Positions 50,798 to 57,284 of a DNA stretch of 57,284 nt are shown here, piece after piece. The stretch spans positions 1 through 57,284 of the forward strand of contig JAKPTB010000001.1 in the NCBI GenBank assembly GCA_029555205.1. Reading direction: 5' to 3'. This DNA comes from Bacillota bacterium. Lineage in GTDB: Bacteria; Bacillota; Desulfotomaculia; Desulfotomaculales; Pelotomaculaceae. Position numbers and translations under genes: made by a program. The notes beneath the pieces were generated by a model. That model made no database searches. It was not told where the DNA came from and saw only the letters and a program-made list of their open reading frames with translations. Numbering within the stretch: the first letter of the stretch is position 1; every line of letters begins with the position of its first letter.

Positions 50798-52332
50798 ACC
50801 GGTTCCAGAATAGTTCGTATAATTTCTTCATTCAGTCCGGGATACTTTTTCAACCAGCAGATCCTTTCCTGGCGAAGCCTGGCTACGCGTTTCTGGTACT
50901 CGCTTTCAGTGAAATATGTGGCCGGGTTATACTCGGTTAGATCAATTTCAGGTATCTCCAGCGGGACTTGATAGCTCCAGTCGGGGTCAGTTGCCCATTT
51001 AATTGTGCCCTTGGCAATATGCTTCATAATTCCGGTAGAAACATTGATGGATATTTTTTTCCCGGGCTTGCTCCCGCCCTTTCCGACGCTTCCTGTATTT
51101 AAAAGATAGCATTCGATATCCGGGTTTTTTCTCAGAATATGTAACAGCCGGTTCCCTTCATCCGACTCCCTGCCGATCATGAACGGATTGGTACCCACTT
51201 CACGCTTGGATTCGCCCGCGCGGGTGGGGTCCCCGGCAGAGGTCTCTATGGATTCGCCCAGCATAAAGTAAGCGGCGGCCTGTTCCGCGTTTAATTTTGC
51301 CACAGGTGGGATAATATCATCCCGCCGGGTTATGAAAATGATCTTATCGGCTTTATCCAGGTCAATTCTGTCGTCGGTGCCGGCCACTTCATTACGGAGG
51401 ATCACACCCCTGCCGTTAGAAGTAAGCTCCGTGTTATCAAATAAAACTGTGCCGTCGTCCAGTACTTTTACGTTCTCCAGAACTGCATTGGGCGACGTCG
51501 CTGCATCGTAAAGGACCCTTTGGGAATGGTCCAAACCCTCGGTCTTGATGTAAAACCCGTTTTCCGTGCCGCAGCAATAACCCTTGTCGTTCATCATGAC
51601 CATGTCGTCCTGACGGATAATAACCCTTTCCTCTCCCTGGAGGCCATGATCATGGATGGTCAGTGTTGTTTTACCCGTTCCGCTGAGGCCGAACATAATA
51701 AAGCCGACATCTTTAAGAATTCCTTCTGCCGTGCGGACTCTGAGCACTTTACTGCCCGCGTGAAAGCCGATCCCGCCACGTTTTTTCCAATAATAGAGGG
51801 CCATTCTCAAGAAAGATTTTTTATCTTCTCCGAAGTAGTCGGTACCCAGGATATAGGTAATCCCTGCTTCAGGATGGACAAATATAAGCCGTTCCGGCCA
51901 CTCAGGAACATGAATACTGACCAAATCAGGCTCGGCTTTGGCAGGATCCGGCTCAAACAACATATTGTGCCACATATATGGAAGCCGGGCAAATTCTTTA
52001 GTTACGTAAAGACGGCAGTTCAGGCTGAAACATTGGTGTTTTCCCATCCGCCGGTCCAGGCGGATCACCTCGCGGGTTTTCAGGTATTCATGTACTTTTG
52101 AAGCGATTTCCTTTTCTTTTGCCAGGGGTATTCCGCGTTGATCCACTCCAAGGTAATCCCCGTCCAGAATAAAAGTGTTTTTGGCGCTACGGCTCCTTAC
52201 CCTGGTAACATAGCTGGCACTACCATAGCGAGTTGTTTTCTCTTCGAAGCGAGCCATCTCCCTGAGCTCATTCACCGGTGGATTTGCAATCAGGCGCAGA
52301 GCCTGAACAGGTTGGTTAAACGGGTGGCGCAT
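50785..52332 (-). CDS. pckA: Phosphoenolpyruvate carboxykinase (ATP)
   Basis: PckA interconverts oxaloacetate and phosphoenolpyruvate with ATP. The 515-residue protein has the ATP-type P-loop FGLSGTGKTTL near 240 and metal-binding residues in IRQDDMVMMNDKGYCCGTENGFY near 263-285. The C-terminal part includes NTGSVGKGGSKPGKKISI. Length is slightly below the usual 520-540 residues. ATG follows GAGGTG. A sigma-A promoter with GTATAC repeats over the -10 box lies upstream, and a terminator overlaps the stop. In a syntrophic or autotrophic anaerobe it may run in either direction. Confidence 0.93.
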   Translation of the reverse strand: MRHPFNQPVQALRLIANPPVNELREMARFEEKTTRYGSASYVTRVRSRSAKNTFILDGDYLGVDQRGIPLAKEKEIASKVHEYLKTREVIRLDRRMGKHQCFSLNCRLYVTKEFARLPYMWHNMLFEPDPAKAEPDLVSIHVPEWPERLIFVHPEAGITYILGTDYFGEDKKSFLRMALYYWKKRGGIGFHAGSKVLRVRTAEGILKDVGFIMFGLSGTGKTTLTIHDHGLQGEERVIIRQDDMVMMNDKGYCCGTENGFYIKTEGLDHSQRVLYDAATSPNAVLENVKVLDDGTVLFDNTELTSNGRGVILRNEVAGTDDRIDLDKADKIIFITRRDDIIPPVAKLNAEQAAAYFMLGESIETSAGDPTRAGESKREVGTNPFMIGRESDEGNRLLHILRKNPDIECYLLNTGSVGKGGSKPGKKISINVSTGIMKHIAKGTIKWATDPDWSYQVPLEIPEIDLTEYNPATYFTESEYQKRVARLRQERICWLKKYPGLNEEIIRTILEPVKTL

Positions 52333-52390
52333 GAAAGGTTCACCTCTGATAACAGAATAGTAAGAATACTTAAACGGGTATACTTTCTAC

Positions 52391-52420
52391 AGTATACAGT
52401 TTATCGCTGAGAAATATCAA
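52391..52420 (-). promoter_or_regulatory. Promoter of pckA
   Basis: On the minus strand TTGATA (52415-52420) is 18 bases from TATACT (52391-52396). Two copies of GTATAC (52378-52383 and 52392-52397) overlap the -10 box and the start region, as a repressor operator might. Confidence 0.6.
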
Positions 52421-52619
52421 GTGATCTACCTATTTAGTTCATAAATGATACAAAATAGGATATTATCAACACTGTTGGGAGAATAATATTAATCCTGTAA
52501 AAAATATATTATAACTCTAATGGCATATAAGGAGTAACAATCCTGAACCCTAAGCATCCCTCAATTTACCAACCAGCCTTATATAATATTCATTTATAAA
52601 AAGTTAAAACTTGTCTTAC

Positions 52620-52652
52620 AAAAAAAGCTGCTCCAAAAACAGCTCTTTTATT
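52620..52652. terminator. Bidirectional terminator-like stem in the pckA-gapA region
   Basis: AGCTG pairs with CAGCT around CTCCAAAAA. Plus-strand bases CTTTTATTTT and minus-strand T runs flank it. No known gene ends here. Confidence 0.4.
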
Positions 52653-52863
52653 TTAAAAGAAAGCTCTTTTATTTTTTAAAAAAATTCACTGACTTGATAT
52701 TTCCTTAACAATTATTTTGATATTATACGACTGCACCTTTTCCCATTGCCCTGAAGGCCTAATTATTCCAGTGAATTTCAGGCTCATCTGAATGATTATA
52801 TCTATATTCCTGTGGGTACGCTAAGATTGAAGTTTTAAGCCGCAGGATGTACACTTTGCTTAA

Positions 52864-53913
<1,050 letters not shown>

Positions 53914-53947
53914 GAGACCCGGTTTACTCAGGGTGGAGCCTGGGCTT

Positions 53948-54871
53948 TCAGCACTGCGGCCGGTTTAAACCTGACAGCCGGATAATTTCTACCACGGATT
54001 CCTCCCAGTTGATGGCCATGATGTGAAAGCCGGAGATGCCCTTGATGTGTTCCCGGATGTATTTAATCTGCTCGGCACAGATGGCTAAGCCCTCGGCCTT
54101 AGGGTCTTCAGCCTCCTTCATCCGCTGGACGATATCTTCAGGCACGATCATACCCGGCACTTTCGTCTGCATGTACCGGGCTGCGCGCCAGCTTTTCAAG
54201 GGGTTTACCCCGGCCAGGATGTAAGCCCGCTGGTGCAGGCCGCGGGAAACGCAGAGCTCCATAAAGCGGGAAAACCGCTCCATGTCGAAGATGCATTGGG
54301 TCTGGATGAATTCAGCCCCGGCGTCGATTTTTTTCTCCAGGCGGTCTACCCGGTACTCAAAGGGGTCTGCAAAGGGGTTTGCCACGGCGCCGATGAAAAA
54401 CCTGGGTTCTTGCCCCTCAATGGGTTCGCCGGAAAAAAACAGTTTCTCGTCCCGCATCCGTCTGGTCAGCTGGATTAATTGAATAGAGTCCAAATCGTAA
54501 ACGTTTTTAGCCGTGGGATGATTGCCGAATATCTGGTGGTCCCCGGACAGGCAGAGTATGTTTCTGATTCCCAGGCTATAGGCGCCCAGTAAGTCGCTCT
54601 GAATGGCAATGCGGTTGCGGTCCCGGCAGGTCATCTGGAAAACCGGCTCCAGGCCGTTATGCTGAATATGCAAACTGGCCGCCAGACTGGACATCCTTAC
54701 CACCGCGGACTGACAGTCGGTTATATTGGCAGCGTCAACATAATCTTTCAGCAGGCGGGCAGTGGCAACTATCCCCTCCGGGGAAGAATGCTTGGGCGGA
54801 CCTATTTCAACGGTAATTGCCAGACGTCCGCTTTTCAGAGTTTGCTCGAGCTTGCTGCAGGCGTTTTCCAT
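53948..54871 (-). CDS. metF: Methylenetetrahydrofolate reductase catalytic subunit
   Basis: MetF reduces methylene-tetrahydrofolate to methyl-tetrahydrofolate. The 307-residue TIM-barrel flavoprotein has TVEIGPPKHSSPEGIVATA, AANITDCQSAVVRMSS, NILCLSGDHQIFGNHP and FIQTQCIFDMERFS near 215. The ATG at 54871 shares one base with the metV stop (TAATG), which implies coupled translation. With MetV, MvhD and HdrA upstream it forms the MetFV-Hdr type complex of acetogens and related Clostridia, which carries out the methyl branch of the Wood-Ljungdahl pathway. The direction in vivo could be oxidative or reductive. Confidence 0.92.
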   Translation of the reverse strand: MENACSKLEQTLKSGRLAITVEIGPPKHSSPEGIVATARLLKDYVDAANITDCQSAVVRMSSLAASLHIQHNGLEPVFQMTCRDRNRIAIQSDLLGAYSLGIRNILCLSGDHQIFGNHPTAKNVYDLDSIQLIQLTRRMRDEKLFFSGEPIEGQEPRFFIGAVANPFADPFEYRVDRLEKKIDAGAEFIQTQCIFDMERFSRFMELCVSRGLHQRAYILAGVNPLKSWRAARYMQTKVPGMIVPEDIVQRMKEAEDPKAEGLAICAEQIKYIREHIKGISGFHIMAINWEESVVEIIRLSGLNRPQC

Positions 54872-55539
54872 TAAATCATCACATCCTCCCGGATCACCCT
54901 GCGGGGACCTCCGTCCCTGGCTTTGGACCAATCCTTCAAGGGGGCCACTTCCTTCAGTAGATCCAGGCGCCCCAACCTCTTCAGGCGGTCATAAATCAAC
55001 TGCCAGGCGCAGTCGAGATCCCGGTCAATTTCACATTTGCCCTTCTGGGAACCTCCACAGGGACCGTTCAGGATGCTCTTGGGACAGCGAATCACCGGGC
55101 AGATCCCCCCGGTCCGGTGCAGGATACAGTCGCCGCACAGGCCGCAGTACTCCTCCCAGACGCCATGGGCTCTGGAGCCTCCGGCAAACTTTGTATTTTG
55201 AGCCGGGTAAACCGGTAGATCGGGATAACGTTCGGCCAGGTACTGGGGCCCCACCCCGCAGGCAAGTGAAATTACTGCGTCCACTTCCCGGACAACGTTT
55301 TCCATGGCCTCGATAAACTCCGGATCGCACTGCCTCGGAGCTGTGTAAGTAACAGTTTCAAGGGGCCTGCCTTCAATCCTGCGCTTGATTCTGAGGGCGC
55401 TGGCCAGGATTTCAGCTTCCTTTTCACCGCCGGAAAGGCATACGGTTACACAGCCACCGCAGCCTGCTACCAGGACCCGCTCACAGTCCTTGATGAAGCC
55501 GGCAATTTCGGCAAGGGGCTTTTGTTCGGCTATAATCAT
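54871..55539 (-). CDS. metV: MetV-like zinc/iron-sulfur subunit of methylene-THF reductase
   Basis: The 222-residue protein is rich in Cys and has the MetV layout. An N-terminal domain holds VAGCGGCVTVCLSGGEKEA near 26. A Cys-rich C-terminal part (YCGLCGDCILHRTGG, CPVIRCPKSILNGPCGG and KGKCEID) probably holds iron-sulfur clusters and zinc. MetV links MetF to the Hdr/Mvh electron-transfer subunits. The ATG follows AGGAAGTG by seven bases and lies 16 bases after mvhD. Confidence 0.88.
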   Translation of the reverse strand: MIIAEQKPLAEIAGFIKDCERVLVAGCGGCVTVCLSGGEKEAEILASALRIKRRIEGRPLETVTYTAPRQCDPEFIEAMENVVREVDAVISLACGVGPQYLAERYPDLPVYPAQNTKFAGGSRAHGVWEEYCGLCGDCILHRTGGICPVIRCPKSILNGPCGGSQKGKCEIDRDLDCAWQLIYDRLKRLGRLDLLKEVAPLKDWSKARDGGPRRVIREDVMI

Positions 55540-55555
55540 CCAGCGGCACTTCCTT

Positions 55556-55969
55556 TCATTTCCTTCTCAGCGGGCTGGGCCCCAGGCACCTGATCCGCCT
55601 GGTCATTTCATCGGCAATTTCCGCAAACCGGTTTCCCATGGCTGCGGACAGATTGAACATTTCCAGGCGTTCCCCGCCCAGACCGGTCTCATCCAGAATT
55701 TTCTGCAGTGCCTTCACCCGTTTTTTAGCCCGGATATTACCAACTTGATAGCGGCAGTCGCCTTCCAGACAGCCGGCTACAAACACCCCGTCCGCCCCTT
55801 CTTCAAAGGTCTGGAGCAGAACCCTCTGGTCGATGGCCCCTGTGCAGGGAATCTCTATAATCCGGACGTTGGGAGCATACTGCCGGCGCATTGAGCCGGC
55901 CAGGTCGGCAGCTGAATAGGCACAATTCAGACAGCAAAAGGCAACGATTTGTGGTTCAAACCCTTTCAT
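55556..55969 (-). CDS. mvhD: MvhD-like [2Fe-2S] subunit, cysteine form
   Basis: The 137-residue protein has the MvhD motifs FCCLNCAYSAADLAG near 10 and IIEIPCTGAIDQ near 45. The family motif is AGCLEGDCRYQVGN, with Cys where flxD has the in-frame TGA, so this copy does not need selenium. It transfers electrons to HdrA. The ATG at 55969 overlaps the hdrA stop by 14 bases and follows GGGGGAG by eight bases. The longer frame is rejected because its extra residues are the hdrA gene in another frame. Confidence 0.9.
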   Translation of the reverse strand: MKGFEPQIVAFCCLNCAYSAADLAGSMRRQYAPNVRIIEIPCTGAIDQRVLLQTFEEGADGVFVAGCLEGDCRYQVGNIRAKKRVKALQKILDETGLGGERLEMFNLSAAMGNRFAEIADEMTRRIRCLGPSPLRRK

Positions 55970-57284
55970 CTTCACAGCTCCCCCGGCATAATTCACTGGA
56001 CATGGCGAACAGGACAGGGTCTTCGTAATTGAGCAGGGTAATGGCCTTGTTCGGGCACTCCCCGGCACAAATACCACAGCCCATGCAGAGGGTGGCTTTT
56101 ACTTCAGCCGCCCCCTTCTTAATTTCAACCGCTTTATAGGGACAGAGGCGGACACAGGTCAGGCAGGCCGCGCATTTTTCCCGCTGGACCACGGCCACGG
56201 ATCCCTGGGACTCCAGGTGGGTCCTGCTCAAAATGGTGGCAGCCCTGGCTGCCGCCGCTTTGGCCTGCACTATGCACTCTTCCAGGTTTTTAGGCCCATG
56301 GGCAAGCCCGGCCATAAAGACCCCCTTCGTGGAAAAGTCCACCGGGGACAGTTTTACATGGACCTCGTGGAAAAAACCATCTTCGTTAAGGGATACCTTA
56401 AACAGGTGCGCCAGTTTCAGGTTTTCCTCCGGGGCAACCGTGGCGGCTGCAAGCCCCACGATGTCGGCCTGGATTTCCAGGGGGCGGCGCAGGATGTGGT
56501 CTGTCACAGTTACCTTCAGCCGCTCGCCGGTTGCCTCTACCAGCGGCTTGGCATCGGTTTCGTAACGGATAAAGACAACGCCCCTGGATCTGGCCTCCTG
56601 GTACAGATCCTCGTAAAACCCGTAGGTGCGCAGGTCGCGGAAGAGGACATAGACATTTGTCCCGGGAGCCTGGTCTTTTATTCTCAAGGCCAGTCTGACC
56701 GACTTGGTACAGCAAACCCTGCTGCAGTACATCCTTTCCGGCTCCCTGGAACCCACACACTGAATCAAAACCACCGTTTTCGCCCCGGCAACCGCCGGCT
56801 CCCGGCCGGCCAGGGCCTTTTCCAGTTCCAGCAGGGTCAGCACCCGGCTGTCCTGTCCGTACAGGTATTCAACAGGCCGGTACTCTGCCCCGCCGGTGGC
56901 AATAATGACCACACCATGCCGGATTTTCCTGCCGTCGCCCAGGGTTGTGGTGAAGTTGCCTGCAGATCCCTCTACATTTTTAATTTCAACCCCCGTGAGC
57001 ACCTCGATCTTCGGGTGTTCCGCCGTTGCTTTAATCAGCCGGGATAAAAACTCCTGCACGTCCTCTCCCCTGAAGCCCTGCACCATACCACCGGCCAGGC
57101 CGCCCAGGCGGCCTGTTTTTTCCAGCAGGCTAACCTGGCAGCCCCGGTCCGCCAGGCTTAAAGCCGAAGTCATCCCGGCGGCGCCGCCGCCAATAACCAG
57201 GGCCCGAGGGTTTACCTCAGAGAAAAACGTTTCCACCGGCTTGATCCGGGCAGCCCTGGCTACAGCCGCCCGGACCAGGTCAAA
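55956..57284 (-). CDS. hdrA2: HdrA-like flavin subunit of the MetFV cluster (5' end cut by window edge)
   Basis: The frame is open to the right edge, so the N-terminus is missing and the visible part is about 442 residues. The FAD loop LVIGGGAAGMTSALSLADRG is about 30 residues from the cut, preceded by RAAVARAARIK, so a domain typical of longer HdrA proteins precedes it. Later come ATGGAEYRP, IQCVGSREPERMYCSRVCC and two ferredoxin motifs, CAACLTCVRLCPYKAV and CMGCGICAGECPNKAI. The region where the other HdrA carries Sec is not in this window. It heads the cluster hdrA-mvhD-metV-metF. Confidence 0.9.
   Translation of the reverse strand, partial: FDLVRAAVARAARIKPVETFFSEVNPRALVIGGGAAGMTSALSLADRGCQVSLLEKTGRLGGLAGGMVQGFRGEDVQEFLSRLIKATAEHPKIEVLTGVEIKNVEGSAGNFTTTLGDGRKIRHGVVIIATGGAEYRPVEYLYGQDSRVLTLLELEKALAGREPAVAGAKTVVLIQCVGSREPERMYCSRVCCTKSVRLALRIKDQAPGTNVYVLFRDLRTYGFYEDLYQEARSRGVVFIRYETDAKPLVEATGERLKVTVTDHILRRPLEIQADIVGLAAATVAPEENLKLAHLFKVSLNEDGFFHEVHVKLSPVDFSTKGVFMAGLAHGPKNLEECIVQAKAAAARAATILSRTHLESQGSVAVVQREKCAACLTCVRLCPYKAVEIKKGAAEVKATLCMGCGICAGECPNKAITLLNYEDPVLFAMSSELCRGSCEDERV

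Noticed and set aside
56217-57047. 276-residue antisense frame across hdrA2
   Set aside because: It is a shadow frame without motifs or ribosome site.

Overview
The window looks like chromosome from an anaerobic, spore-forming Gram-positive bacterium of the Clostridia, most likely the Peptococcaceae (Desulfotomaculum/Pelotomaculum/Moorella type). The evidence is: strong AAGGAGGTG-type ribosome sites with frequent TTG and GTG starts; sporulation-type genes (spoVB-like, sleB-like, a YrzE-like membrane protein, a DUF4264/YpmA-like protein); and a dense set of anaerobic flavin/iron-sulfur electron-transfer genes (HydBC, two Hdr systems, MetFV). This placement is inferred from gene content, not from a database match.

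Layout. 1-2.2 kb: end of a bifurcating hydrogenase/NADH dehydrogenase operon (hydC-hydB, cut by the edge). 2.3-3.5 kb: a GT4 glycosyltransferase. 3.7-3.9 kb: an unannotated rod-shaped RNA whose fold resembles 6S RNA. 4-5.5 kb: an ISLre2-type insertion sequence whose transposase start lies in a folded leader. 5.6-19.4 kb: housekeeping genes (pfkA, a UPF0182 membrane protein, deoC-ddl, tRNA-Trp, an EF-G paralogue, spoVB, surE, folE and small proteins). 19.6-26.4 kb: a seven-gene operon hdrC-hdrB-hdrA-flxD-flxC-flxB-flxA. 26.9-34.3 kb: dinG-lapA, a UPF0173 hydrolase, meaB, trxB, adk. 34.7-45.3 kb: an isoaspartyl peptidase/asparaginase, a secreted subtilase with dockerin, tRNA-Pro, a decayed copy of part of the asparaginase gene, an acyltransferase, PBP1A, a P-loop/Asp23-like fusion, a LysM-SleB hydrolase and a dnaD-dnaI pair. 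45.6-50.5 kb: hemolysin-III-like protein, aldo/keto reductase, a solitary CRISPR repeat and a NitT/TauT-type ABC transporter. 50.8-57.3 kb: pckA, gapA and an hdrA-mvhD-metV-metF cluster cut by the right edge.

Main result. The Flx-Hdr operon carries two in-frame TGA codons that simple ORF calling treats as stops. One is in hdrA, at a position where HdrA proteins normally carry Cys. The other is in flxD/mvhD, at the first Cys of the CHPGDC motif. Each is followed 20-26 nt later by a small hairpin with a G in its tip, the expected form of a bacterial SECIS element. I read both as selenocysteine codons, giving two adjacent selenoproteins in one NADH-linked bifurcating complex. The second cluster at the right edge has an MvhD with Cys at the equivalent place, so Sec and Cys forms coexist in this genome.

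How the genes work together. HydBC, FlxABCD-HdrABC and HdrA-MvhD-MetVF all point to flavin-based electron bifurcation linking NADH, ferredoxin, H2 or disulfides and methylene-tetrahydrofolate. PckA, GapA and PfkA serve central carbon flow, and MeaB suggests B12-dependent methylmalonyl-CoA chemistry.
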